A stretch of 64,000 nt of DNA from the NCBI GenBank assembly GCA_944326255.1, contig CALVDG010000010.1, forward strand, positions 16,360-80,359, in the 5' to 3' direction. Both the position numbers and the translations under genes were made by a program. Positions 8,560 to 17,781 of this stretch are shown here, one piece after another. The stretch comes from an uncultured Bacteroidales bacterium. GTDB lineage: Bacteria > Bacteroidota > Bacteroidia > Bacteroidales > UBA932. Position 1 is the stretch's first letter, and the number at the start of each line of letters is the position of its first letter. The notes beneath the pieces were generated by a model. That model saw only the letters and a list, made by a program, of their open reading frames with translations. It searched no databases and was not told where the DNA came from.

Positions 8560-10116
8560 TTAAAAATCGTGAACACATCGTACTGCGTAACCGTTGTCGT
8601 TGTTGGCCAGGTATCTGAGCAGGTCATCGTAGTAGGTGCTGAGGCTCCTTACGAAGGAAGTCGCACCGGATACGGCTGTCATGCTCCAGAAATATGCAGC
8701 CTCGTCCCTGTAGATGTATCGGGTGCTTTGGGTTCCGCTATCATCAGTATAGACGTAGACATATCCGGAAGGCCAGGCGTTGAACCCGCTTGAATTTGTG
8801 GCTTTGCCGTTCCATGCTTCTGCGTCCGTAGATTTCATGGCCGGACCGATGCCTAGCCAGGAGTTGTAATCATCCATTGTGCCGCCGAGGGCTTTCCCCA
8901 ATTCGTCCCAATCGGTTGAGGACGGTACGTGCCATCCTTCCGGGCAGAGACGTCCGCTTTCCACGGCTGTCCTGTTGTAGAGAAGGCCGTAGGTTTCTGC
9001 ATCGCTGTCATCATTGTTGTAGGCGGCATAAGAGGCTTTGTCCAGATTGGATATCCAGTCTGTGTCAGTGCAGCCTGTCATGGGTGTCCCGTCGTTGAGG
9101 CTGGTTGTTCTCAGGCTGGAACCCATCCAGAACTGTTTTCCTATCCTGATGATATCGTAGATGTTGCCGTCGGCATCACTTACGGTTTTTTCGGAAGGAG
9201 GCAGTATCTCTTCTTCGTCAAATTCAGTCTGTCCCCCTTCTGTCCAGTCATCGATGTCCACGTTCACATTGAGGATAGTGCCTGAAAAATCGGCGTTGAG
9301 GGTGATGGTAAGAGTATTTTCTGTGCCCGCTGCAAAGACAAGGTCTTCGGGTGCATTGAGCCTGAAAATATCTCCACCCATGTCAAACACCAGAAATTCG
9401 TTACCGGCAGCGACGGTCTGGGGAGGAATGATGAAATACATGCCTTTGAGAGAAGAGCCGCTGGCCGCGAGCACTCCAGCGGGGGTGATGTCCTCCGTGC
9501 CGGTGCCGGGCGTGGTCTGTTCAGTCTCAAAGTTGAAGTTCCCGGAGATAATCATATTCCTGGCGGTCACTGTCCGTTCGGAGGGGATGTCCTCAAGGTT
9601 GTCATAATATCCGCCAGGTTTGATCTCGATGTTGACCTTTGCGAATGCGTGTCTGAACTCCAGGGCGGTAATGTCTTCTGTCGGCTGATAGTTGCGGAGT
9701 ATGGCGTAACGGAAGTCATCAGAGCCGTCAGAGACCGACTGATCGGCTGCTACGCTGACTTCAGTGACAGAAGTGCCTGCAGGGACAAAATTCTCCCGAT
9801 AGGGGAAATAGGCGTATATGTTGTTGAAGACCCGGGTGTCTTCCGGATAATAAACTGCCGGAGACGATGTGAACTGATCTCCTGTCTTGATGAACAGGAT
9901 ATTGTCCAGATAACGCTCATCGGAAAGTGTAGAACCGTTTTCAGCAGCTGAGTAAGTCAGATACAGTCCTATGCCGTCACCGTCAGAGAAGCCGGATTGT
10001 TCCATTGCCGGAATATTCAGGGCTTTGGTGTCGGAAAGACCGGGCCGGTTGTCTGTTTTTGTGCAGGAGCATACCGAAAGGATGGCTGCAGCTGCAAATA
10101 ATATTCTTGGTTTCAT
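8560..10116 (-). CDS. fimbrillin-like lipoprotein with C-terminal FISUMP domain (copy 3)
   Basis: 518 aa. Lipobox ends at Cys18 (LSVCSC). The fimbrillin part includes GFSDGDGIGLYLTY, a YFPYREN turn, LEFRHAFAKVNIEI and IPPQTVAAG. The FISUMP part (about 315-518) has DADGNIYDIIRIG, SLRTTSLNDGTPM, YGLLYNRTAV, CPEGWHVPSSTDW and YAVRCVHDF. It lies 12 nt from the next gene and shares the operon. Paralogue of the two flanking genes but clearly diverged, so not a recent duplication. Confidence 0.85.
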   Translation of the reverse strand: MKPRILFAAAAILSVCSCTKTDNRPGLSDTKALNIPAMEQSGFSDGDGIGLYLTYSAAENGSTLSDERYLDNILFIKTGDQFTSSPAVYYPEDTRVFNNIYAYFPYRENFVPAGTSVTEVSVAADQSVSDGSDDFRYAILRNYQPTEDITALEFRHAFAKVNIEIKPGGYYDNLEDIPSERTVTARNMIISGNFNFETEQTTPGTGTEDITPAGVLAASGSSLKGMYFIIPPQTVAAGNEFLVFDMGGDIFRLNAPEDLVFAAGTENTLTITLNADFSGTILNVNVDIDDWTEGGQTEFDEEEILPPSEKTVSDADGNIYDIIRIGKQFWMGSSLRTTSLNDGTPMTGCTDTDWISNLDKASYAAYNNDDSDAETYGLLYNRTAVESGRLCPEGWHVPSSTDWDELGKALGGTMDDYNSWLGIGPAMKSTDAEAWNGKATNSSGFNAWPSGYVYVYTDDSGTQSTRYIYRDEAAYFWSMTAVSGATSFVRSLSTYYDDLLRYLANNDNGYAVRCVHDF

Positions 10117-10118
10117 GA

Positions 10119-11633
10119 TTATTCCTGATATTTAATACATCTTACGTTATAGCCTAGTCTGTTGCTTTCAGTAATGGTGCTTGCCGCCGCTCCTCCGTAA
10201 TAGAGATATATTCCAAATGATTCAAAATCATTCTCAGCGGTTGATGTCCACCAGTAGCCGTAGCGGCCTTCATTGGCAAATGAGCCGTCGGCATATCTTA
10301 CTCCGCCAGGCGTTCCGTTGAATCCGCTGGAATTGGATCCTTGTATGTCAGAGGGTTCCTCGTTTTGGTAGTTTCTCCAGCCGGAAGTGCTTTTCATTGC
10401 CTCACCGGCAAATTCAATACCTCCTGCGAAGTCAAACAGCATCTCGTATTCGGCCATTGTGGGTACGTGCCATCCTTCGGGACACAGCTTTTCTGTTTTC
10501 AAGGCGTGCCAATTGTACAGCAGGCCGTATTTCTCACGCATAGCCTCATCCTCATTATAAAACGAGTAAGCTCCTTCATCAGTGACAACTGCCCACTGGT
10601 CTGCGTCTGAGATATGGGTTATCGGTGTGCCGTCGTTGTAGTGGGTGGTTCTGAGGTTGGAGGCCATCCACAGTTGAGGACCGGCTTTGACAACTTCATA
10701 GCGGTTCCCATCGTAGTCGGACAGTGAGTCGATCTTCTCAATCTCTTCATCTATGGAGAAGTCAATATTCAGACCTGAGATCCAAGGACTCTCTGAGACT
10801 TCAATGCTCACGATGAGTTTCTCGGCCGTTCGGGTGATGCTTATTTCCATATCGTATTCCTGGCCGGAAGCGATACTCAGATCCTGTCCCAGGGAGTAGG
10901 TCCCGCTCTCACCGCCCATAGTAAGAGTGATGAACTCTGCATCACCCTTAATGTCTTGAGGGACGGTTATTACGGATACTCCAGTCCAGTCCCCCTCCTC
11001 ATTGACATTGAAGGAACCTCTGGGGATTATCTGAGCCGGCGTAGAAGAACTTTCCACCTCGCAGGCGGTGAAATTGACGTCAGCGGTACTGTTGAGTGTG
11101 AGGCGGGCAACAGCGTCGCTTAAGTCAGTCCCGGAGCCGACAGGTTTTAGGATGAGATTGACCTTGGCGAACAGCCGGTTTACTGTCAGGCTTATCGGAG
11201 ATCTGGAGTCAGGAGCCATGACGGCGGTACCGGCCAGGAAATCCGAGTTGAGGTATTCGCCGATGTTGGACTGGTCAGTGGCTGTTTTTACCTGGGCAAT
11301 ATCGCTGCCTGGAGGCAGGATGTTCTGAGTATAAGGATGATATGCTGTAATCAAAAGGCCGTTGTCGCTCAAAACAGCACCGGGATCGGTGGAGGTGAAG
11401 AGGCCGTTGTCCTTGGAAAACCGTGCATTGTCCAGATATCTGGTTCCGGAGAATGTATTTTCCTCAGTGGCATAGACTCCGATTTCATTGATGTCGTCTC
11501 CGCCGTTTATGTTTAGAGTGAGTTCCTGCAGCTCTTGCGGAGTATTATTGTTGTCCTTGCATGATCCGGCGGCCAGTGTGGCTGCGGCAGCGAGCAGCAG
11601 GATGTATTGATGTTTTCTCATAATACGTGTCAT
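10119..11633 (-). CDS. fimbrillin-like lipoprotein with C-terminal FISUMP domain (copy 2)
   Basis: 504 aa from the ATG at 11633, or 500 aa from the ATG at 11621, which gives a cleaner signal peptide (MRKHQYILL...) with lipobox LAAGSC. The fimbrillin module has ISLTVNRLFAKVNLIL and VTVPQDIKG; the FISUMP module (about 300-504) has DYDGNRYEVVKAG, NLRTTHYNDGTPI, YGLLYNWHAL, CPEGWHVPTMAEYE and YNVRCIKYQE. Only 2 nt separate its stop from the next gene's start, showing tight co-transcription. Confidence 0.85.
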   Translation of the reverse strand: MTRIMRKHQYILLLAAAATLAAGSCKDNNNTPQELQELTLNINGGDDINEIGVYATEENTFSGTRYLDNARFSKDNGLFTSTDPGAVLSDNGLLITAYHPYTQNILPPGSDIAQVKTATDQSNIGEYLNSDFLAGTAVMAPDSRSPISLTVNRLFAKVNLILKPVGSGTDLSDAVARLTLNSTADVNFTACEVESSSTPAQIIPRGSFNVNEEGDWTGVSVITVPQDIKGDAEFITLTMGGESGTYSLGQDLSIASGQEYDMEISITRTAEKLIVSIEVSESPWISGLNIDFSIDEEIEKIDSLSDYDGNRYEVVKAGPQLWMASNLRTTHYNDGTPITHISDADQWAVVTDEGAYSFYNEDEAMREKYGLLYNWHALKTEKLCPEGWHVPTMAEYEMLFDFAGGIEFAGEAMKSTSGWRNYQNEEPSDIQGSNSSGFNGTPGGVRYADGSFANEGRYGYWWTSTAENDFESFGIYLYYGGAAASTITESNRLGYNVRCIKYQE

Positions 11634-11639
11634 TGATGA

Positions 11640-13211
11640 TTATTCGATTGTTTCTTTAACACATCTGATTCCCATTCCGACACTGGCCATGTGCCAGTCT
11701 GTCCAGGGATACGAACTCAGGTACAGGTATCCGTACATCATTCCGTCTGTCCCTTGTTCATTGATGGAGGAGGACCACAGGTAGCAGTCGGACATCCAGT
11801 ATGAGTCGTCCATGGCCATACCGCTGGGCAGAGCTGTGAAACCTGTTTCATTTGTCCCCTTGCTGACTCCGTCATCCCATGCCGTTGACATCAGTGCCGT
11901 AGGGTCAAAGTCGTAGTTGCCTTCGTCTATGAGCATGGACAGTTCGTCCTTTGTCGGAAGTCTCCATCCTTCCGGACAGATATTTCCGTCAAGCACAGAA
12001 TAATAATTGTAAAGCAGGCCTAAAGTTTCCTTGTTTTCGGGCAGATTCTCAAAATAGCAGTATGCCGGGGTAGTCAGGGCCATCCAGTCATCCGTTCCGA
12101 CGGAGTGATACGGTATGTCGCGGCCGTCGGTGTATTTAGTGGTGCGCATGTTGGATGCGGTCCAGTACAGTCCGCCTATCTCCACATAGTCGTAGACGTT
12201 CCCGTCAATGTCCTCTACGGTGCCTTTTACCGGGGTGTCCTGGACGGCATCACCGATAATCTTGTCTCCTTCCTGCCAGTCGGTAATCTCGGAGGATACG
12301 GCGATGGAGGGACCGAGATCAGTGACAGTCACCGTGATGTCGAAATTGTACTGCCTGCCGCTTTCAAAGAGGATGTCGGACGAGGGCTTATATGCCAGTA
12401 TCTTATTGTTGATGGTGCAGTATAGCATGGATTCCCCTGCGCGGAACTTCTGGGGTATAACTATGGCGCATGAACCTGTTATGCGGTCGGAGGATTCGGC
12501 CCAGTTCGTAGATGGGATGATGTCTGCCCTGCTGGATATGGCGGAGAAAGTCTGCTCAACGATGTCGTATTCAGCTTCTGTGCTGAAAGACTTGAGCGTG
12601 AGGTCAGATGTCAGAAGGTCAGCGGTAGTGCATCCGTCTCCTGCAATAAGATTCAGGACTATCTTGGCAAGGATATGGTCAAACACCAGAGGTACGCTTT
12701 CTTCCGTAGGATAAACTGTGTCCTTGACAGCGACCATATAGTCGGAGCCGGAGATTCCATAACCCTGATTTGTGGCTACCTGGACAGGCAGAATATTGGT
12801 TCCGCGTCGGAAGCCGGTCTCATTATAAGGGTAATAGGCATAAAAGGAACACGGAGTAGTCCTGTCCGGATAGTATGCGGCGGGCCAGGCATACGGTTCA
12901 CTGCCTTCTTCGACAGTGAACATCACGTTGTCCTCGTAGCGGATGAGGGAAAGGTCGCAGGGTTCTGAATCAAGCCACTGGACGACTGTCAGACCGAATT
13001 CATCTCCGTCTTCAAATGCCGTATCAGAGGCTTTGGTCATCTGGACTGTTGTCGGCCGGACAGATATTTCCAGCCTCCCTGCCGTTTCTTCAGACTGCCC
13101 TGTGTTCTCTTTTGAACACGAAACAGAAGCCAGAGCAGTTGATAGGAGTACGAGTCCCATACGGTAGCTCCGGCGGAATAATGTCAGAGGTTGTTGGTTA
13201 GGTAACAGCAT
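11640..13211 (-). CDS. fimbrillin-like lipoprotein with C-terminal FISUMP domain (copy 1)
   Basis: 523 aa. First gene of the operon. Lipobox ends at Cys32 (LASVSC) after a long n-region; the in-frame ATG for residue 18 (13160) would give a more usual signal peptide and is a real alternative start. Fimbrillin region with AFEDGDEFGLTVV, YYPYNETGF, LVFDHILAKIVLNL and VIPQKFRAG. FISUMP region (about 330-523) with DIDGNVYDYVEIG, NMRTTKYTDGRDI, LGLLYNYYSV, CPEGWRLPTKDEL and GIRCVKETIE. Preceded by a promoter-like box and a perfect palindrome. Confidence 0.85.
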   Translation of the reverse strand: MLLPNQQPLTLFRRSYRMGLVLLSTALASVSCSKENTGQSEETAGRLEISVRPTTVQMTKASDTAFEDGDEFGLTVVQWLDSEPCDLSLIRYEDNVMFTVEEGSEPYAWPAAYYPDRTTPCSFYAYYPYNETGFRRGTNILPVQVATNQGYGISGSDYMVAVKDTVYPTEESVPLVFDHILAKIVLNLIAGDGCTTADLLTSDLTLKSFSTEAEYDIVEQTFSAISSRADIIPSTNWAESSDRITGSCAIVIPQKFRAGESMLYCTINNKILAYKPSSDILFESGRQYNFDITVTVTDLGPSIAVSSEITDWQEGDKIIGDAVQDTPVKGTVEDIDGNVYDYVEIGGLYWTASNMRTTKYTDGRDIPYHSVGTDDWMALTTPAYCYFENLPENKETLGLLYNYYSVLDGNICPEGWRLPTKDELSMLIDEGNYDFDPTALMSTAWDDGVSKGTNETGFTALPSGMAMDDSYWMSDCYLWSSSINEQGTDGMMYGYLYLSSYPWTDWHMASVGMGIRCVKETIE

Positions 13212-13251
13212 AATGTTGAGAGTTAGTGTTAGTGTTTTGTTGCAGCAGTGT

Positions 13252-13265
13252 CCGGATCAATCCGG
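13252..13265. promoter_or_regulatory. palindrome at the start of the fimbrillin operon
   Basis: A perfect dyad, CCGGAT-CA-ATCCGG, sits about 6 nt downstream of the predicted transcription start of the operon. The placement fits an operator or an RNA hairpin early in the leader. No protein partner can be named, although the TPR-TM-HTH regulator is encoded immediately upstream. Confidence 0.45.
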
Positions 13266-13277
13266 TTTAAACATTTG

Positions 13278-13285
13278 CAAAAATA
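13278..13285 (-). promoter_or_regulatory. -7 box of the fimbrillin/FISUMP operon (TATTTTTG)
   Basis: On the minus strand the sequence reads TATTTTTG, matching TAnnTTTG, about 67 nt before the first start codon of the five-gene operon. No canonical -33 box is evident, which would fit activator dependence. Confidence 0.5.
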
Positions 13286-13377
13286 CACTTAAAATCATCT
13301 TACTCTACCTTATACCTCAAGAATTTAAGTAGCTGTATTTCAGTGTAATGCGAAAAAATTTTCTAATACCTTCCTAA

Positions 13378-15111
13378 TCACTGATATTTTTCCCGGATAA
13401 GTTCCTTAAAATAGGTGTCGAGATTCTTGTTGCTGTTGGATATGCCCAGTTTGGCCCGGATCCGGGCTCTGAGAGAGTATATGCTGTTGATGTTGGTGTG
13501 GTCATACAGGACACGGATGGACTGCTGTGAAAAGCCCAGACATATCAGACCGCAATAACAAAGCTCGTGAAGGGACAGGTCCGGATGCATGGCCTTGAGA
13601 TCATCCAGGATGTTGTGATAGGAGAGGTTGGTGGTGGATATGATCTCCTGCTCCAGTTCTGTGTTGTTGAACTGACTTACTTTAATGAGATCCTTGAATT
13701 TAGAGTAGAATACTGCCGGTCTGCTCTCGTACAGGGATGCCAATTCCAGTAGTTGTTGTATGCTTTCCATCCTGGTAGACAGCATACTGAGCATTTTTGA
13801 CGAGGTCTCGTTGAGGTTCTGGTTGTCCTCTTGCAGGACCTTGTACCGGTTCTGCAGTTCCGCATAGCCAGAGCTGACAGTGTCTATGTAAGAGATAGCC
13901 TCATCGATTTTCCTGCGGGAGTCTTTAAGCCGCTTACGGTAGAAGATGACGACTGAGACAGTCAAGGTGATAAGAACCACGGCTGCGGCGAAAAACATGA
14001 ACATCTGGTATTTATGTTTGAGAGCCAGCATTTTATATGATTCCTGTATATGCTCGTTGCGGTATTTTTTTTCGGCTACCTGAACCATGGAGTCTTTTGT
14101 TTCCCTGAAGAGGGTGTCCTGCAGGGCTGTTACATGCCTTTCATATTTCAGGGCTTCCCGGTATTTGCCCTCGTTCTCGGCGATCATTGACAGAGTGTAG
14201 TAGCAGCCCAGACGGGTTGCCATGGGGGGAAGGTGATCCAGTGCCTTGAGCATTAGTCTTCTGGCTTCCTGCATGTTGCCTTGATAGTAATATAGAAGGC
14301 CAAGTACATTGTATTGGGATACGGGTATTGAGTCATTATTGTATCTTTTCCAGGTATCTTTCATTCTGCGTATGGCTTCATCTGCGGCTTCAGGGGACGG
14401 GGAGTAACTGGCTGTGGCTATTGCCATAAGGCTGTTGAACCTAAGAATCATAGCGGTGTCATTTACTTCAGCCGCGGTAGCTGCTGCTTCCCGGCACATC
14501 TCTATCACCTGCCCGTATTCCTCAAGTTGACCCAGTAATGCTGCTTTCTGATATTTCGGGATCAACGCCTGCTGCTTTTCCCCAATATTTTCCAGTATGG
14601 AGGTGGCTTTGGAGAAATGCTCAATGGCCTCGTCATAGTCCATTTGGAAGCGGAATGAGTAACCAAGGGCGCAGTTGATGGCCGCTATAGTATAGTTGTC
14701 ACCGCTTTCCATTGCGTAGATTTCCGCCTTGGAATAGTATTCTGAAGCCAGGGGAAAACTGTCCTTGACTGTCAGACTGTTTCCAATGCAGTACAGAAGC
14801 ATGGCTTTTTCGTTGCTGGTGCCGTGTCTCATATACCAGTGTTCGGCAACTTTCATGAGTGAGTCTCCGTAGGTAAGGCAATTGCAGTTGTGCTTGGCGC
14901 GGGTGTAGACCATTGCGTAATAGGCTTTGTCCTTGCGACTGGTAAGCTTTTCTGCATCAAATGACCGGATAAGGGAGAGAGCACTGTCCGGGTAGGATTT
15001 GACTATGGAACTTATGTGCTCAAGTTCAGGATTATAACTTCTGTCCGAGCATCCTGAGATAGAAAGAAGCACGGATACTGTTATCAGAAATGTGAAAAAA
15101 AATCGAGTCAT
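13378..15111 (-). CDS. TPR membrane regulator with C-terminal LuxR-like HTH
   Basis: 577 aa from the ATG at 15111; the TTG at 15123 lies inside the promoter box. N-terminal lipobox-like signal (SISGC, Cys21), then a long tetratricopeptide region (about 30-350) with repeats such as AMLLYCIGNSLTVKDSFPLA, one TM helix near 366-390 (MFMFFAAAVVLITLTVSVVIF), a coiled coil (about 395-450), and a C-terminal domain with HELCYCGLICLGFSQQSIRV resembling a LuxR-type helix-turn-helix. This is the Bacteroidetes one-protein signalling layout: periplasmic sensing by TPRs, DNA binding in the cytoplasm. It sits 166 nt upstream of, and co-oriented with, the fimbrillin operon, its likely target. Confidence 0.75.
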   Translation of the reverse strand: MTRFFFTFLITVSVLLSISGCSDRSYNPELEHISSIVKSYPDSALSLIRSFDAEKLTSRKDKAYYAMVYTRAKHNCNCLTYGDSLMKVAEHWYMRHGTSNEKAMLLYCIGNSLTVKDSFPLASEYYSKAEIYAMESGDNYTIAAINCALGYSFRFQMDYDEAIEHFSKATSILENIGEKQQALIPKYQKAALLGQLEEYGQVIEMCREAAATAAEVNDTAMILRFNSLMAIATASYSPSPEAADEAIRRMKDTWKRYNNDSIPVSQYNVLGLLYYYQGNMQEARRLMLKALDHLPPMATRLGCYYTLSMIAENEGKYREALKYERHVTALQDTLFRETKDSMVQVAEKKYRNEHIQESYKMLALKHKYQMFMFFAAAVVLITLTVSVVIFYRKRLKDSRRKIDEAISYIDTVSSGYAELQNRYKVLQEDNQNLNETSSKMLSMLSTRMESIQQLLELASLYESRPAVFYSKFKDLIKVSQFNNTELEQEIISTTNLSYHNILDDLKAMHPDLSLHELCYCGLICLGFSQQSIRVLYDHTNINSIYSLRARIRAKLGISNSNKNLDTYFKELIREKYQ

Positions 15112-15120
15112 AGGTGTCAA

Positions 15121-15128
15121 CAAAGATA
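15121..15128 (-). promoter_or_regulatory. -7 box of the TPR-HTH regulator gene (TATCTTTG)
   Basis: Minus-strand TATCTTTG matches TAnnTTTG. A start about 7 nt downstream falls only about 3 nt before the ATG at 15111, so the mRNA would be almost leaderless. It is back to back with the protease promoter at 15137-15144. Confidence 0.5.
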
Positions 15129-15136
15129 ATAAATAA

Positions 15137-15144
15137 TATATTTG
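15137..15144 (+). promoter_or_regulatory. -7 box of the M6 protease gene (TATATTTG)
   Basis: TATATTTG lies 45 nt before the ATG at 15189, in the short divergent region shared with the TPR-HTH regulator gene. The two promoters lie within 25 bp, so divergent co-regulation is possible. Confidence 0.5.
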
Positions 15145-15188
15145 CGGTGCAGCAGATGTCCGGTATTTTAGTGATAATTTACTGGAAT

Positions 15189-17780
15189 ATGACTAATAGA
15201 GTTACTTTTATCTCCTTGGCGCTATTTCTATTAGCGTTGTTTTCTCCATATTCTCCTGCTTATGCCGTCCGGGCGTTTCCCGGAGCAGTCACTGTGACAC
15301 AGGCTGACGGAACAACCCTGACTATACGGATTCATGGAGATGAGAATTTTCATTATACCACAACCTCTGACGGTTATCTGATAACCCAGAGAGACGGTAT
15401 TTATTATTATGCCACAGTCGGTGCTGACAAGATTGAGAACAGCGGTGTCCGTGTCGGGCAACCATGTGCGGTCCGGACCAGGAGTGTCCCTGTTTCACTT
15501 GCATTAAAAGCCCGTCAGTCCAGGGCAATTAAGCAGCACGGCAAAATGATGGCCCGTATAGGTCTGGACATCGGCTTCCCCACTACCGGCAATATCCGTT
15601 CCCTGGTTATTCTTGCGGGTTTCAGCGACAAGAATTTTTCCAGTTCTTCCGCCCAGGCGGATTTCGACCGTTTGCTCAATCAGGAGGGATATTCGGAGAA
15701 CGGGGCCACAGGCAGCGCCAGAGATTATTATATCCAGAATTCCGGAGGACGCTTTATCCCTCAGTTTGATGTGGTAGGTCCTGTTGTCCTGCCCAATACA
15801 GTCGGCTATTATGGGAAGAACGGCAATTATGGTCTGGATACAAGAGCAGAGGAGATGATAATTGATGCATGTCGGCTGGCAGATGAGCAGTACGGTGTCA
15901 ATTTCGCAGATTATGACCTCAACAATGACGGTCTGGTGGATAATGTGTTTGTTTTTTATGCCGGAGTCAACGAGGCCGAGGGAGGGGGAGACAACACCAT
16001 ATGGCCGCATCGTTCCGAGTTGACAGAAGTGCTGGTTCTGGACGGAAAGACGGTCTCGGTGTATGCCTGTACATCTGAAATCAATATGGCGGGATGGTCT
16101 CCTCAGATGGCAGGCATAGGCACTTTCTGCCACGAGTTCGGACATGTGCTCGGCTGGCCTGACCTTTATGATACCGATGGAAGTGAAAACGGTGAGACAG
16201 AGGGAGTATGGGACTGGTCTCTTATGTGTACCGGCTCCTACAATAACGAAGGCCGTACTCCGCCGTCCCTCAGTGCTGTGGAGAGGATGTTGGTCGGTTG
16301 GTGCGAACCGGAGGAACTTGTCTATACAGGAAACTATACTCTCCAGGACATTCAGTCATCCAATAAGGCATATTTCATACCGACGGACACTGACGGTGAA
16401 TATTTTATTCTTGAGAACAGACAGAATACTTCCGGGTGGGATATGTATCTCGGTGGGCACGGTCTGCTTATATGGCACGTGGACCGTTCCGGACGTTATG
16501 TGGCCGGCCAGGGAGCTTTGGACAGGTGGCTCTTCAACTCGCCCAACAACGTTAAGTCTCACCAGTGCTGCCGTATCATTACAGCCCGTCCGGGCTCTAC
16601 TGACGGTTATCAGCCGTACATGCCCTTCCCTGGTCAGAGCGGCAAGACAGAGTTTTCCTCCGGCTCCAATCCGGAGAATGTTTCCTGGTCCGGAGCTCAT
16701 ATTGATGCTGAGCTGACCAATATCCGTGAGGAAGACGGTGTGATAACATTCCGGGCAGAGACATCGGCACCGGAGCGTTATCCGGTAACCGGAGTTCATA
16801 TTGAAGGCCGCGGCAGTGTGGTGGTCAATGATACGGTGCAGCTCAAGGCAGTGCTTGTCCCGGCTAATGCCGATAACCGGAATGTCTTCTGGACCAGTTC
16901 AGATACTGCCGTGGTACGGATAGATGAGAGAGGCGTGGCCAAAGCTGTCAGGACGGGCGAGGCGACAATCACGGTAACTACTGAGGACGGCGGCTTTACT
17001 GATACTCATGTATTGAAGGTGGAGAACCGTCAGATATTCCGGGCCAAGGTCATCAATTCGTCCCGGCAGCCTCTTGCGGAGGCAAGGCTGGATGTTCCGG
17101 CTGAAGACGGAATCTGTTCTGCAGTTGCTGATGTAAACGGTATAGTATATATGGAGGGGATACCCAAAGGCTCCCATGTCGCCGTATTGACCCATCCGGA
17201 CTATCCTGAGCAAAGGAAAGCTCTGTCCATAATCGAAGGAGCTTCCGTATGCGAACTGGTAATGTATACGGAGGAAGAGATGGAGTCAGGAGTAGCTCCG
17301 TTCAATGTCAATGTCGCTGAATACGAGACATCCGCCTATATTTCATGGCCTGGTTCCGATGCGTCTGCATGGAGAGTGGAGTGGTATGAGACTGAGTCCC
17401 CGGAGACTTGGAAGGCAGCGGAACTGGAAGTAAAGAAACTGGATATAGCAGGTCTTGAACGCAATACTTCTTATACTGTCAAGGTTTCCGAAATGGACGG
17501 CGTGGCGGAGGGTAGTTTCCGTTCAGTTACTTTTACTACCTTGGAGCGCACTTCCATTTATCCGGTCATTCTTCTGCATTCTCTCTACGAGAAGGGAGAA
17601 ACATTGCTGTTGAAAGCGGCAAATCTTCCTGACGGGGCTGTTGTCGGGTGGTTTGTAGACGGAGTTCCGGTAGAGGCAGTTGAGTTTGTTGCTGAGGGTC
17701 CTGAGCATGAGATAAAGTTGACAATAGATGACGGGAACAGAATAGAAACTATAGTAAAATACATTAGAACAGTGGAATAA
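15189..17780 (+). CDS. secreted M6-family metalloprotease with BIG2 and FN3-like domains
   Basis: 863 aa from the ATG at 15189, which gives a clear signal peptide ending near PAYA. An N-terminal FPGAVTVTQADGTTL segment is typical of the propeptide of this family. The catalytic M6 domain (about 130-500) holds the zinc motif HEFGHVLGWPD with H315, E316, H319 and D325. A BIG2 Ig-like domain spans about 535-615 (VTGVHIEG to ITVTTEDG), followed by a carboxypeptidase-regulatory-like segment and an FN3-like domain (about 715-800). Secreted zinc endopeptidase, probably cell-surface or exported. The next gene starts 1 nt after its stop, so the two form an operon. Confidence 0.88.
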   Translation: MTNRVTFISLALFLLALFSPYSPAYAVRAFPGAVTVTQADGTTLTIRIHGDENFHYTTTSDGYLITQRDGIYYYATVGADKIENSGVRVGQPCAVRTRSVPVSLALKARQSRAIKQHGKMMARIGLDIGFPTTGNIRSLVILAGFSDKNFSSSSAQADFDRLLNQEGYSENGATGSARDYYIQNSGGRFIPQFDVVGPVVLPNTVGYYGKNGNYGLDTRAEEMIIDACRLADEQYGVNFADYDLNNDGLVDNVFVFYAGVNEAEGGGDNTIWPHRSELTEVLVLDGKTVSVYACTSEINMAGWSPQMAGIGTFCHEFGHVLGWPDLYDTDGSENGETEGVWDWSLMCTGSYNNEGRTPPSLSAVERMLVGWCEPEELVYTGNYTLQDIQSSNKAYFIPTDTDGEYFILENRQNTSGWDMYLGGHGLLIWHVDRSGRYVAGQGALDRWLFNSPNNVKSHQCCRIITARPGSTDGYQPYMPFPGQSGKTEFSSGSNPENVSWSGAHIDAELTNIREEDGVITFRAETSAPERYPVTGVHIEGRGSVVVNDTVQLKAVLVPANADNRNVFWTSSDTAVVRIDERGVAKAVRTGEATITVTTEDGGFTDTHVLKVENRQIFRAKVINSSRQPLAEARLDVPAEDGICSAVADVNGIVYMEGIPKGSHVAVLTHPDYPEQRKALSIIEGASVCELVMYTEEEMESGVAPFNVNVAEYETSAYISWPGSDASAWRVEWYETESPETWKAAELEVKKLDIAGLERNTSYTVKVSEMDGVAEGSFRSVTFTTLERTSIYPVILLHSLYEKGETLLLKAANLPDGAVVGWFVDGVPVEAVEFVAEGPEHEIKLTIDDGNRIETIVKYIRTVE

Positions 17781-17781
17781 T

